Shown here: piece by piece, positions 24,148 through 35,605 of the stretch
Layout: the number at the start of each line of letters is the position of its first letter
Numbering within the stretch: position 1 is the stretch's first letter
Assembly: GCA_029717555.1 (NCBI GenBank)
Contig: JAMDHS010000025.1
Coordinates: 124,001 to 188,000, forward strand
From: Peribolospora baueri
Taxonomy: Eukaryota; Basidiomycota; Peribolosporomycetes; Peribolosporales; Peribolosporaceae
Length of the DNA stretch: 64,000 bases
Direction: 5' to 3'
Notes under the pieces: generated by a model
Seen by the model: the letters and a program-made list of their open reading frames with translations, nothing else
Told to the model about the DNA's origin: nothing
The model's database searches: none
Program-made: the position numbers and the translations under genes

Positions 24148-25981
24148 ATGGCAAGAATACCGTGAGTGACGAGCTGGCCGTCATGTTTGAACTACAGCTC
24201 TTTGGGAATGAAGGCGAAAGACGACAAGCCGATAACGCCCTCCGTCCCACTTGGCAGAGTCATAACCATCCAACACGATTACACACACGTCCTGTCCGAC
24301 GTCACTGACTGCCTGGTTCCCCAAGAGGATTTTTGGGTGTCATGCTACGTCACTGATCGGCCTAGCGTGCACGGCAGAGTGAGGGTCACTCCTGCTAAGG
24401 GAGGCGACGTTGAGTTGGAGGCTAGGAATGGCGTCAGAGTCGGCCGGGTGGCGGGCAGTAAGGTAAGTGTGTTGTCGGACGTGCAAGTCCCCAATTTTCC
24501 CGTATGCCCATGTATCTTACTAAGGATGATCCCGCTAATTACATTTTTTTTCTTGTTTGTGACGTCGTCGGAACGGAAGACTGACCTTCTCGTCTCAGCC
24601 CCCTCTCTCTTCATCCCGCCAACCTACGTGCAACCGCCCCGACAATCACTGCCCAACGTTCTCAAAGGCAGAATCCTCAGCGTCGACGTCTCACCTACAG
24701 ACAATGGCCTGTGGGCGGCGGCAGGAGAGGACGGCCAGGTTGTGGTGGGCGAGTGGGAAGATGGGGGAGAGAAGGAGAGGCTTAGATGTCGCGGCCACGT
24801 TGGGGACGTTACTAGCACTAGGTTCTTTCCTAGCGGAGAGGGTGAGAGAGTTGTCACCAGTCGTTTCAATTAGGCGAGCGGCAGGACCAAGTTTAATCTT
24901 CTGTTCCTCCTAACTGAGTTTAATATTCCTCCTGCTACCAACTCGTCAAACTCTGCCAGTCATCCTCACCACCTCGTCCGACCTGTCTTTGCGTATCTTC
25001 TCTGCCCGAGACGGCTCCAACCCGCGCACGCTCAGAGGCCACAGACGTGGCGTGACCGACTCGGGCATCATATCTCGCGGACGCAACGTCGTTTCCTCCT
25101 CCATGGACGGCACCCTCCGTCTCTGGGACGTCAGCTCTGGCAAGTCCATCCGCGCATTCGGCACTAACAGGTACTCTCCGGCATATCGAATAGCGGTGGG
25201 AAGGTTGCCGTTCGAATTAAATAAGAGCTTCAGGCCGCCGGATGGGGATGAGGGGAAGGGGCTAGAACGGGCGTCGGAGGGGCGAGGGGACGAGGGTGCG
25301 ACGGTGGAGGACCAGTCAGACGGGACGTCACAAGCGCCGGTCCCAGCGGCGCGGGACGAGAGAGAGGTGGAGACGGAGGGCAAAGTGATGCTAGCCGCCC
25401 TGGGTTCGGGAGAGGTCGAGGTGTTCGATTTGGATACGAAGACGCGCGTCGCGCTCGTCCCGGCGTGTCCGACCGGCGCAGAACCACTGCACGCGTTGTC
25501 GTACGACGAGGCTAGCTGGCTCGTCGCAACGGGCAGCAGGACTGGCTTGATTTGCTTGCACGACGCCCGACAGATGTCCTCTTTAGCCGCCACCTCCTCC
25601 GGCTCGGCGCCCGCTCCGCCTGCGTCACTACTGACGTCGTTCCGACGTAACGAGGCGTGCATCAACGACTTGTCTTTCTCCCGCGTGCCCTTCGCCATCC
25701 CCTCTCCATCATTGTCTCCCGATAGCCTTTCCGCCGAACCGCAGGCCGCCGTCTCCGTCTCGGCCTCGGACGTGTGCCACTTCTCCCTTCTAGTCGCCAC
25801 CTCCGACGGTCTGCCCTGCGCGCTCGACCTCTCCACCCTCCGCAACGGCCCGTCGGAGAGCGGGCCGAGGGTGGTGCGCGAGTTCGCGGGGTGGGACGTG
25901 GACGGCGTGGAGAGCGTGCGCGTTGACGGGAGGGGCAGAATTGTCATGGGCGGTGCGGACGGGACGTTGAGGAGGTACTGA
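24148..25981 (+). CDS. RPN14: Proteasome regulatory-particle assembly chaperone, WD40 (Rpn14/PAAF1)
   Basis: WD40 protein that binds Rpt ATPases during assembly of the 19S particle. Exons are 24148-24161, 24198-24462, 24580-24841 and 24960-25981, giving 520 aa. The 14-nt first exon (MARIP) was chosen because its GTGAGT donor joins in phase with the conserved N-terminal domain (EDFWVSCYVTDRPSVHGRVRV). The WD repeats start near residue 110: ILSVDVSPTDNGLWAAAGEDG, LRCRGHVGDVTSTRFFPSG, LRIFSARDGSNPRTLRGHRRGV and GRNVVSSSMDGTLRLWDVSSGKSIRAF, the PAAF1 pattern. The last repeats are spaced by disordered Ser/Ala insertions. Intron 2 (24463-24579) is 117 nt with no stop, so its retention would add 39 residues. 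The alternative upstream ATG near 24030 runs into a stop and is rejected. Confidence 0.9.
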
Positions 25982-26738
25982 GCTCGCCCTTCGTGGGAGT
26001 CACAGACGTTCGAAGACGAGCTCGCGCTCGGGTCGTCTGCCGTACATGTGGTGTAGAGGCGTGAGCTTTAAATGACGTCGCAATATCGAAACGCGACCAG
26101 CGGCTCGGTGGGCGTGCGACACGATCGGCGTCCCTTTGCAAGCATTTGCGTCCGTCATTCTCCGTAAGCTCAAGCTAGAGCTTTGCAACGGCGTTCCTAC
26201 GTGCTGTGTTCCTACCATCCCGCCTGCGCTCCGCGAGTGTCGTAGCAAATGAAAATGGATACAAGTTGCGAAAGGAGTGCTGTCCCCATATGACCATCTC
26301 TCTGCATCAGAACGACCAGGCGAGCGAACGACAACAGGCACTGTGCCGACCGTTTCGACAGCGCCCTGACTTGGACAAAAGCCAAGGAGGGAGGTCTCTT
26401 CGAGGCAAGTGGACACGAGCACGCCGTGCTTGGACTCCGAGAAGCGCTCGAACTGCAAAAATGGATTAGAGGAAGCGATGGTGTTCCCTTCTCGCGGGGA
26501 AGTCGGAGAGTACATAACAGCGGGAAGTCGAGCTCGGACATGCACGGACTTGCACGGGAGCGGAGCCCCGGATCAAAGGTGAACCGGACGCCGGCTGCGC
26601 ACGGGTCGCCAAACCGGTCACTGCGACGCCTCCATCTCCTCAATCCGTGGTACGGACAGCATCCTGACGACGCTCGTCCGGTCTCCGAACGGCCGCCGAG
26701 CCTCCCACAGACGACGGACAACGGTCCTCTTTTATAGA
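25982..26738. other. Intergenic region between RPN14 and the HAD hydrolase
   Basis: 757 bases. Two overlapping minus-strand frames of 181 and 169 codons (26000-26545, 26212-26721) are open but match no family I know and lack splice or start context. I treat the stretch as 3' UTR plus promoter. Confidence 0.45.
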
Positions 26739-28473
26739 ATGCAGGTCCAGCCCCGTCCGCCGCCCAAGGCGGTCATCTTTGACATCGGAGGCGTCGTCGC
26801 CGGTTCGCCGCTGTAAGTCAGGACCCGAGCCACCCGGGCCGCCGTCGAACGAGGCCGGCGAAGTGTCGCTCTCTTGTATCGACCGGAGGGAGCCTCGGCG
26901 GGTGGTGGCAGCAATGGACGCTTGCTGACCCATACTCTTGCTTCCAACTGCGCCGCTGGCTACCTGCTAGGGTGGGCATCAACACGTGAGTCCCGCTTGC
27001 AAGCTGCCTCCGCCTCTCTTCGTCACCTCCTTCCTTACCCGCTCTCTCTTCTTCTCCCCCCTTTGCTTGCCATGTTTACGTCCTCCAGCTACGAAAGAGC
27101 CCATGGTCTCCCACACGACTACCTCAACGTCGGCATAACGGCCCGCGGGCCATCCGGTGCCTTCCAGCGCTTTGAGCGCGCCGAACTCGCTTTGCTCGAC
27201 TTCTACGACCGCTTCGGAAAAGAGCTCAGCGACGTGCGCTTTATGAATCGAGCCTTCGAGGCGTTTTGCAAGGCGAGGAAAAGAGGCGAGTGGGCGGACG
27301 AGTGGGACAGCGGTGGCGTTCTCGTTCGACTGCCTGCGCTCACGCCGTTTTGCCCGTTTCTGTTGTCGCCGCCTTCCTCAGCCGTTCCGAGGCTCCCTGC
27401 CGAGCTCCGGATAGATGGCCGAGACGTGAGCATCGACGTTCTTTTTTCTCCTGGTTTTGAGCGCCACTCCATTTCCTGCTCACTTGTCCTTCAAACCGTC
27501 TTCCACCTCGTTTGCTTTCGCTCTACGGACGTATGACACGCAGCTCTTCGGGACGATGATGCGAGAGACCGCCCGAGCCGATCTAAACGTAATCGAAGCG
27601 ATTCGAAGATTGAAAGGTATGTTTTCTGCATGTCGGTCAAATCGTTCTTTCTCTCTTCTTTTCGCGTCGTTCGTTCGCCTCATGACGCCTTTCATTCTCC
27701 TCTCTTCTGCCTTCTTCACCGCAAGCCTCAAACCTTTTCAAGCTCGCTGCTCTCACAAACAACTTTGTCCTCCCCACTGCTCCCCTCCCCGGATCTATAG
27801 ACGGCCGAACGTCGCTCGAGGAGGAGCTCGATCACCTCGGCATGCGAGAAAAAAAGTGGGAGAAGGAGTTGAAGGAGCTTTTCGACGGCTTCTTCGAGAG
27901 CAGCGTCGTGGGGCTGCGGTGCGTTCTGATGGTCACATTGGCGGAGGAGGCTTCGAATGAGCCCAGCCGGCTCGGTTCTGATCGCATTCGAGCTCACTTC
28001 GCCGCGTGGACGACACAGAAAACCGGACGCCAAGTTCTATCTCCACGCATGCGACGCAATCGGCATCCGTCCCGATGAGGCCGTCTTCCTCGACGACATC
28101 GGACAGTGAGTTCGGCGTTCGGATGCGAAAGGGTGTCTGCGTCCGTCTGGACTGTCCGCGATCTGCGCCCGATTGGCTCAACTCAAATTAAATCTTGTCC
28201 TCCACTCTTCTTCTCCTCCGCTCGCAGCAATTTGAAGGCGGCCCAGGACCTCGGCATGCGCACCATCCGTGAGTCTGCACCACGCCCTTCCCTTTCCCCT
28301 GACCTCTTCTCGTCTGACTTTCCCCGCTCTGTCGCTCGCTCTCAGGCGTCTCCCCCACTTCATCCCTCCCGGCCCTACGCGAGCTGGAAAAAATGGTGGG
28401 CATGTCCTTGGTAGACGGAGAGGGGGACGGGAAAGAGAACGATGTGAAGACGAAACGAGCGGCCAAGCTGTAG
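26739..28473 (+). CDS. HAD-superfamily hydrolase (epoxide hydrolase N-domain / ACAD10-like)
   Basis: Putative phosphatase-type HAD enzyme of 283 aa; the substrate is unknown. Nine exons: 26739-26812, 26971-26985, 27089-27285, 27382-27425, 27544-27616, 27726-27918, 28019-28105, 28228-28268 and 28346-28473. Motif I is KAVIFDIGGVV (nucleophile Asp, with Gly at the +2 position as in the FDxGG subgroup). Motif II is ALTNN, motif III LRKPDAKFYLHAC and motif IV AVFLDDIGHNLKAAQDLGMRTI. The 15-nt exon 2 gives LVGINT, joining to YERAHGLPHDYLN. The boundary after exon 3 is less certain. A GC donor (GAG|GCGAGT) gives the best alignment, but a GT at a weak site or no intron at all would also keep the frame. 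The C-terminal tail is short and charged. Confidence 0.85.
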
Positions 28474-28791
28474 GAAACATGCGTCCGTCTCCCGAAGAAA
28501 GAGCGCGGGGAAGAGAGGGGCGTAGGTTTTTTTTTTTTGTTTTATTTCATTTCGGATCTGGAAGGATGCGGGGTATCAGGACAGGCCCAGGCCCGGATCG
28601 GATTTAGTCAGAGGGATGAAGGCGTGGAGTGCAAGCGACTCGTAACCATGAGAGGCGGGAAAGGCCCGCCGTGCCCGCTGATTCAGCGAGGGTTGCGACC
28701 CACGCACGGCTCATCTCCGACTCAAACCACATCTCGTTCTCATCTCGTCGCATCACGATCGTCCACGCACCTGGATCTCCGGTTTTCAGAC
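28474..28791. other. Intergenic gap before the mitochondrial-like protein
   Basis: 318 bases with presumed 3' UTR and promoter, including a T-run near 28528-28537. Nothing else is recognised. Confidence 0.45.
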
Positions 28792-29744
28792 ATGTCCTCG
28801 CGACGCCTTTTTCTCGTTCCACGGAATAAAGTCTGCATCCTCCCGCGCCTGGGTCCGACGCTCCAGGCCACCTTTCCGCGTCCCCGTCCGTCTCCGTCTG
28901 CGAACACCGCCTTGCACACGGGCCCGTCGCCTTTCTCCCTCCCTCTGACGCTGTCTTCGGCGCAGTGCCGCTCGTTCGCCACTCCCCGCCCACCTCCTCC
29001 TCCTCATCCGTCGCCTCCGCCGCCGCCTCGGAAACCGCCTCCCGACCAATCGGGGCCGTCGCTGGATCCGGTGGCCGAAGAAGTGCCCTGGGACCCTACC
29101 GGCCTCGATCCACGGTCGGACAGCCCGTACCTCAAGAAGGGAGAACCGACGGCGCCGAGGCCTGACCCGTCCGAGTTCAAGGACGAGGCGCCCGGTTGGC
29201 CTCCGGGCGCTTATCCTTCTTCTTCTTCTTCTTCTTCTTCGTCCTCATCGTCTCCCGGTGGGCCGACGATGAAGGGCTCGGACTCGGGCTCGGCTGGGCA
29301 GATGGAGAGGGCGCAAAAGGCTGTAGAGAAAGCGGGGGCGACGGCGAAAGGCATCAAAGGGATCGGTCGACGAGCGTGGAAGGGCCGGTCGGGGGAGACG
29401 AAGGAAGAGGCGGAGGAGGTGGAGAGGTTGGAGGAGCTTGGGAGACGGTTCCCTAGGATCTGGGCTTATAGCACCGCCTTTGCTGCCGTCTTGCTGGGCG
29501 TGTACTGTCAGTTTGCTTTTGCTTTTTGCCCTTAGCTCCTCGTATCGTCTTGTCTGTCTCTGCTCATCGACATGGCGGTGCCCCTTGGAGGGGATGGACG
29601 ACGGCCCTTAGCCTTTTCGACTGACTTTCCTCTCTTTCATCCTATTCCATCCATCCTCCCTCCCTGTCAGTGGTGTACGACGCCAGCAAGCTAAAGGAAG
29701 AGACACAGGCTGATCGGCCTGCCGAGGCGGAGGTGAAGAAGTGA
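28792..29744 (+). CDS. Uncharacterised single-pass, probably mitochondrial protein
   Basis: Not recognised. Exons are 28792-29506 and 29671-29744, giving 262 aa. The N terminus (SSRRLFLVPRNKVCILPRLG) is Arg-rich, lacks acidic residues for about 90 positions and resembles a mitochondrial presequence. A Pro-rich stretch follows, then an acidic Pro-rich region with EEVPWDPTGLDPRS, a run of Ser (29218-29250), and a basic/amphipathic helix (ERAQKAVEKAGATAKGIKGIGRR). The second exon completes a single hydrophobic helix near the C terminus (IWAYSTAFAAVLLGVYLVYDASKL), and the protein ends with a short charged tail. This architecture suits a small inner-membrane or assembly protein with a C-terminal anchor. 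The exon junction is supported by GTCAGT...CTGTCAG and an uninterrupted membrane helix across it. Confidence 0.6.
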
Positions 29745-31016
29745 CAGGGGGAACGGCGGGGGTTTATACGAACGACAGGTCTATGCTGTAGCGTATCGTA
29801 TCAAGCAGAGCGAGCAATGGGTGCTATGGGAGATGACGAGAAACGAATAGCAGTGTCTGCAATTGGGTCTGAACGTTGCCCGCCAGACTCGCCGAGAGTT
29901 CGAGCCCGCTTCCTCTTATCTTTTATCTCTTCTCATGTTCTCTTCTCCAAGTATGATGAGCCTGGCAAGGCGTCAAGAAGTGAAGGGCAGGAGAATCACG
30001 TGACATGACGACGTCATGCCTGTGCGCGGGCTTGGCGGGCGACGCTGAATGATGCGTAGCGACGAGTTATAAGTCTTCGTCTCTCCTCTCTTTTCTTCTC
30101 CACCTCGCTCTCCACCTTCATCACCGGTTGCTCTCCTCCCCTCTTCTCGCCTTTCTCGCCTCCACGGACACCTCGCCGGGCCTGCATCGGTTGCCGAATG
30201 CAGCAAGGCCGACGGACGGCAGAAGTCTGTATCATACCATCTGCTCTCCGTATCATATCTTATCCTTCTCCTCCTCCTCATCCATCTCCGTCTTCCTCTG
30301 ACGCTCCTTCGTCTTGCCCTGTCCCATCTGCTCCATAAGTCGCTGGCTCGCCAACCGCCTTCCTTCCCTCCTTCCCTCCGCCTCGCCTCCCATCCCATCT
30401 CCCTCAACGGGCGCACTCGCTTCTCATCATCCCCCTCCAGCTCATACGCTCTTGGCCGCGATAGCGCCTCGCTATCCCGGCTCCCATCCTCCTCTTGCCA
30501 AGCAGCATCTCGGCCTCTCCGGCCCTCCACGCTCGTTCACCGTTCCTCACTACCTGCCTGGTTCGCCTCAGGAACCAAGTCCCTGTACCCGCCACCCGTA
30601 CCTCATAAGCATCCATCCGCTTGGCCGGCCCAGTTCTAAAAGCGGAAAGCCGACACGCTTTGCCCTTGCTACTTCCTATCCTCAGTGAGTGTCCAGTAAG
30701 GCCACAGCATCCATCCTTCGCCCTTCGTCGCCCCCATCCCACCGCGCAGACCGGCGTTCTGCCCCCCTGCCTTCCTCCGCGGCCACCGCTCGCTTTCCTT
30801 TCCTTCCGCGCTCCGTCCAACTGAACATCCATCCATCTGCTTCTCGACCTTTGTCTCGTCGACCGTCGTAGATTTGCGCGGCGCCTGGGCTCCCAAGCTG
30901 TCGCTGATCTCACCGCTGGAGACAAGGAAGGGGACGCAGGAGGACCACAGCTGTCTCCATCATCCTTCTCTTCTTCGTTTCCCCTTCCTCAATCCGCCGC
31001 TACCGCTACCGCCGTC
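29745..31016. other. 1.3-kb intergenic region upstream of the Na+/H+ antiporter
   Basis: No gene is recognised. A CACGTG at 29997-30002 lies next to a TGACGACGTCA-like element at about 30005-30015. From about 30060 on, the plus strand is pyrimidine-rich with many short open frames, as expected of a long promoter and leader. The antiporter start codon is the first ATG in frame with its conserved N terminus. Confidence 0.5.
29997..30015. promoter_or_regulatory. CACGTG box with adjacent ACGTCA element
   Basis: Two palindrome-type ACGT cores lie within 20 bases (CACGTGACATGACGACGTCA). They resemble bHLH and bZIP (CRE-like) sites respectively. They lie about 1 kb upstream of the antiporter, so the target gene is unsure. 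Confidence 0.35.
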
Positions 31017-34000
31017 ATGGGTTTCCATCCATTCGAGGTCAACCCCCCACACCTGATATATACAGGCTTGGGGGCGTTCGTCGTCATCGTGAGCGATCAC
31101 TCCCTTCTTCGCGTTTGCATGTCCGTCTCTGCGCATCATGCGTTGGCGACAGCACGCTCACTGATCTCGCCTCTCTTCTTCCCCTTCGTTCCCTTCGATT
31201 GCGTGTCCGCTTCGGCTGGCTCACGTGCAGTTCGGCATGATCTCTCTGTTCATCAAGGAAAAGCTATACCTAGGCGAGGCCGTCATCGCGACGGTCTTCG
31301 GAATCATCGTCGGTGAGTGGACGTGCGATAATAGCCTTTCTTCTTCTCGTCAACGCACCCCGTGACGAAGGATGCTTGAATGTCAAACGGTCTTGGATGT
31401 TGACCTACGAGCTGCTTCTCCTACATTGCGATGTCATTTCAAGGTCCTTACTGCCTCAACCTCTTCAACCCCTCCGACTGGGCCGGCACACACTCCGAAC
31501 CGCCCGGTGATGAACGTACAAACGAGATCACTCTCGAAGTCATGCGGATCACCATCGCCCTGAGCGTGTTCGCCGTGGCCGTTGAGGTGAGTGAGCGCGT
31601 GGGAGGGAGCGCCTGGAGGAGAGCCTGCTCACCGTCCCTGCCACGCGTCGTCCACACCCCATTCCTCGTTCGCAGTTACCGAAAGCTTACGTGCTCAAGC
31701 ACTGGCGCTCGCTCTTCATGGTCCTTGGACCTGTCATGATTTACGGTTGGTTCGTCAGCGCCGCATTGATGTACGCCATCATTCCTGGCTTGACGTTTCT
31801 TAATAGGTGAGCCCTGTTCCGTGACAGATCCCTCACTCGGACACTGGTCCCATCTCTGGACGACGCGCGCTCACTCTCTGGTGGTCCCCTTCCCCCAAAC
31901 GTTGCGTAGCCTGGTTGTCGCGGCCTGCACGACGCCCACGGACCCCATTCTTGCCCAAGCCGTCGTTGGTGGCCCATGGGCCGAGAAGCACGTCCCCGCC
32001 CACATCCGCCACCTCCTTCAAGCCGAATCGTCCTGCAACGACGGCGCCGCCTTCCCCTTCCTTTTCATTGCCCTCTATCTCACCACTCAGCCTCACCACG
32101 AGGGCCACGCTGTGGGAGAGTGGTTCTACGTCGTCTGGGCGTACGATATCGTCCTCGGCATCGTCATTGGTGCCGTCCTCGGCTATGCCGCCCGAAAGTT
32201 TATCAGGTACTCTGAGAAGCACAGGCTTGTCGATCGAGAGTCCTTTGTGGCGCAGTACGTCAGCTTGGCTGTCCTCAGCATTGGCATCTGCACACTCCTC
32301 GGAAGCGATGACTTGCTCTCCGCTTTCGCTTGCGGCACCGCTTTCGCTTGGGAGTGAGTTAACCTGTCTTCTTCTCTCCCCTTCCGTCATGTCCCTATGG
32401 CGGCGCATGAAACTCACTGCCATGTCCCATCCCACCCCCTCTCCCTTCCTGCAGCGGCTGGTTTACCAAGCAGACCGAGGACTCCAACTTCTCCAACGTC
32501 GTCGACCTGCTCTTCAACTGCGCCGCCTTCATCTACATCGGCGCCACCATCCCCTTCCACACCTTCAACGACGCCACACTGACGCTCAGCCCCTGGCGCC
32601 TCGTCGTGCTCGGCATCTGCATCATCTTCCTCCGCCGCCTGCCCATCATGGTCGCGCTTTGGAAGGTCATCCCGGATGTCAAGACGTTCCGCGAGGCCTG
32701 CTTCAGCGGCCATTTCGGTCCTATCGGCGTCGGCGGTGTGTTCATCGCCACCCTCGGACGGCAATACCTCGGCGACCGCGCTTATCCGCCTACAGACCCG
32801 CTCGACGTGCTCGCCGGCACGATCCAGCCCATCGTCTTCTTCCTCGTCCTCTGCTCCGTCGTCATCCACGGCCTCACCATCCCTTTCTTCGCCTTCACCA
32901 AGCGAGCCCACACGATCACCCACACGCTCAGCATCAGCAATACCTTCTCTAGGACCTCTTTCTCTCGCACCTGGAGTCGCGCTCCCACCGACAACGAGCC
33001 GACCTGGTTGAGCAGGGTCACGAGGGTCCATGCGGGCGAGGAGATCATCGTCAACAAGGACGAGGAGATCGGTTCCGGCTCTGGCTCTGGCTCCGGCTCC
33101 GGCACTGGCTCCGATTCCAGGACCAGAGAGACAGCTGTCGCGGACGACGAGGAAGAGGAGGAGGGGCAGACGAGCTTGGAACGAGGCGACGAGGCAGGGA
33201 GGGAGTTGGAGCGGGCGAAGCGAGCGCGGGACGCCGCGGCCAAGGCTGAGGAGATCGATTTGGAGAAGGCCGAGAGGGTGGCGCCGGCAAAGGGCGTCGG
33301 TATCGGCGTCGTCGGAGCGCGCCCTGTTCCGATCGCCAAGCCCAGACACAGGAGGCCGGTGCAGGACTACGACGACATCGAAGACTTTAACGAGCTCGGC
33401 GGCGAGTATGACGATCCGAGCGGCGACTGGGGAGACTCGAACGCGAAGGAGCGAGCGACGGCGCTGGCGCTTTATGAGGAGGCGGTGAGGGCGAAGAGGG
33501 AGAAGGAAAAGGCTAAGGAGGCCGAGGAGGAGGTGAGCAGCTCCTCTTCCGACCGCGCTCCCGCTGTGCATCCGGACCACCTCACTAAGGGCGAGGAGGC
33601 TCCCACGACCGCTGCTTCCGACGCTACCGAGGCCGCTTCTTCCGAGCCGCACCATGGTCCCCTGTCCTGGTTCATGGAGAAGCCGCCGGACGAGGAGCTG
33701 GGTCCGATGGACAGGGACGTGCGCCGCGAGCTTTCTCCGCCTCCGGCAGACGAGGACGAGTTGCAGCGTCGACTCAAAGAAGTCAACGAGGTACCAGAGC
33801 TGGACACGAGTGGCGAGAGTCGACCGGAGCCGCGTCCGATCCGACGACAGTGGGTAGAAGGGCATCACCTCCTAACGGAGTACCAAGAGTCGCCGGGCGA
33901 CGACGTGGAGGTGCGCGTGATCGACCTCCGCCCGGAGGAGGCGGAGGGGCTCCGGGAGAAGGAAAACCCGGCTTGGGAGTGGGTGCAACGGCACGTTGCT

Positions 34001-35203
34001 GAGCTGGAGCAACAGTTTGGGAGGAAGTTCGGGGAACACGAGAAGTGGACGGCTGAGCGTGTGCTCTCGAAATTGGCGAGCCATGATATAGGGAGGGTGT
34101 TGGAGCGTAGACATGAGAAGGGGAAGCGTAGACCTGAGAAGGGGAAGAGGCCGGAGGTCAATAAGGGAGGGAAGGGCGTCAAGGAAGAGGAGGCCGAGGA
34201 CGAGGCCGGACCATCGTCGACGTGGGGAGCGGCGTCGGTGGCGGGAGCCGAGTCGGACATGTTCGAAACGTCGGACGAAGAGCTGGCGGAGAGACGACGG
34301 AGCCCGAAAGCGCGCAGCCCTCGCAGCGGCCGCGGCCGTGTCGCTCTCAGCCGCTCCTCGGGCGGCCGTTCGCCGAGCTCGCCGAACTATCGCTCAGGAT
34401 CTCGATCTCCGCAATCGCTCTCTTCCTCCAAAGGAAACTCTTCCACCGGCTCAGGGTCGAGGCGCTCGCACGCGGTCAAGTCCGACACACCTCCGGACAA
34501 AAGAAGACGAGGAAACTCGATCCGCAGGCGGTTGCTCGACGGGGCGCTCGGCCTCCCCGGTCGAAGAGATGCAAGGCCGTCGAGTCGCTCGTCTCGTGAG
34601 GACAGCGGAGAGTCTGGAGACGATAAAGACGGAGACGGACGCAGCTCGAACGTGGGCGGACGTGCGCGACTCGCCTCGGGTAGCTTGGGTGGCCACCAAA
34701 GGAGCGGCAGCGAGAGTCGACCGAGCAGCAGGCCTGCGTCGATCCGGTTCGTAGACAGCGGCGCTGAGAGCGGCACGGAGGAGCGACCGGCGCCGTCGCC
34801 GACGACATCCGAGGCGTTCCGAAGGCCGCCAAACAGGCGCACATCGTCGGCTTCTAGCCTGTCCCATGTCGTTCATCGACGGCCCGGCTCAGCGTCTTCC
34901 AGCCTCGGCCCGTCTTCCAACCTCGGCCCAGCCCCGTTGTCCCCCGTGACCGAGGTCCAAGGTAAGGGTCAGGGTTTGGGACAGGACCGGGAACAGGGAC
35001 GGAACGAGCCGACGCCTCCGGATGTCCAGGCATTTCGTCCGTCGACGGAGAAACAAGCTGCGCAAGGCGGAGACGGTGGCAGCCTCGAGCAGGACGACCG
35101 TGCGAGCGCGTCTGGGGGCATTCTCCAGCCGCCTAGCTTGACAGGAACGGGAGGGAGCACCGGAGAGAAGGTCAGTTTTGCGCTTCCTGACAGCAAGTCT
35201 TGA
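31017..35203 (+). CDS. NHA1: Plasma-membrane Na+/H+ antiporter, Nha1 type (CPA1)
   Basis: Exports Na+ and K+ in exchange for protons across the plasma membrane. Exons are 31017-31088, 31231-31312, 31444-31586, 31676-31806, 31910-32353 and 32455-35203, giving 1,206 aa. The membrane domain is roughly residues 1-460 and starts [21 protein letters not shown]. It includes [38 protein letters not shown] and the ion-site segment [13 protein letters not shown]; fungal Nha1 usually has [20 protein letters not shown] and [34 protein letters not shown] follow. The remaining ~740 residues form a cytosolic tail rich in Glu, Lys, Arg and Ser, with Gly-Ser repeats near 33066-33110. The conserved positions that follow the membrane domain in Nha1 ([21 protein letters not shown]) are visible. 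Confidence 0.95.
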
Positions 35204-35605
35204 GACGTCGGCACGCGGCCACCCGTCTATCTATCCATCATGGCAGCATGGATGCGTTTTGCTGTTGCCATCCCTCTCTGGTTGGTTTAGTTTCCTTGTA
35301 GATCTTCGGTCCGCCTCGTCCGCCTCGTGTCTCTTCCGGGTGCAGGATCAGCATCGTTCATAGACCAGGTTACTTATGTCGGTATCACATGTAGCAATCG
35401 ATCACTTTCTTGTAGGCCGTTTTCTCTGGCGCGTTCTAGTAGGTGTTAGAGAAAGACGACGACTGCGAGCTTTTAATGAAAGGTCCAGCGCGACCTTCGC
35501 CCACCCGCCTGCCGCAGCCGATCGGCCCGTGCCCGGCAAGAAGTTCAGGGCTTGCCCCGAACCGACAACGGCGGATCTTCCATCGTCTCTCTCACGACGG
35601 CCATC
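35204..35605. other. Intergenic region, antiporter to Tim17-like gene
   Basis: 402 bases of presumed 3' UTR and promoter. No coding sequence or clear element is seen. Confidence 0.45.

Noticed and set aside
26000-26545. Minus-strand 181-codon frame in an intergenic gap
   Set aside because: No recognised domain and no splice or start context, and an overlapping 169-codon frame on the same strand is equally open.
32414-33868. Minus-strand frame of 484 codons
   Set aside because: Antisense shadow of the antiporter. Arg/Leu-rich, with no domain.
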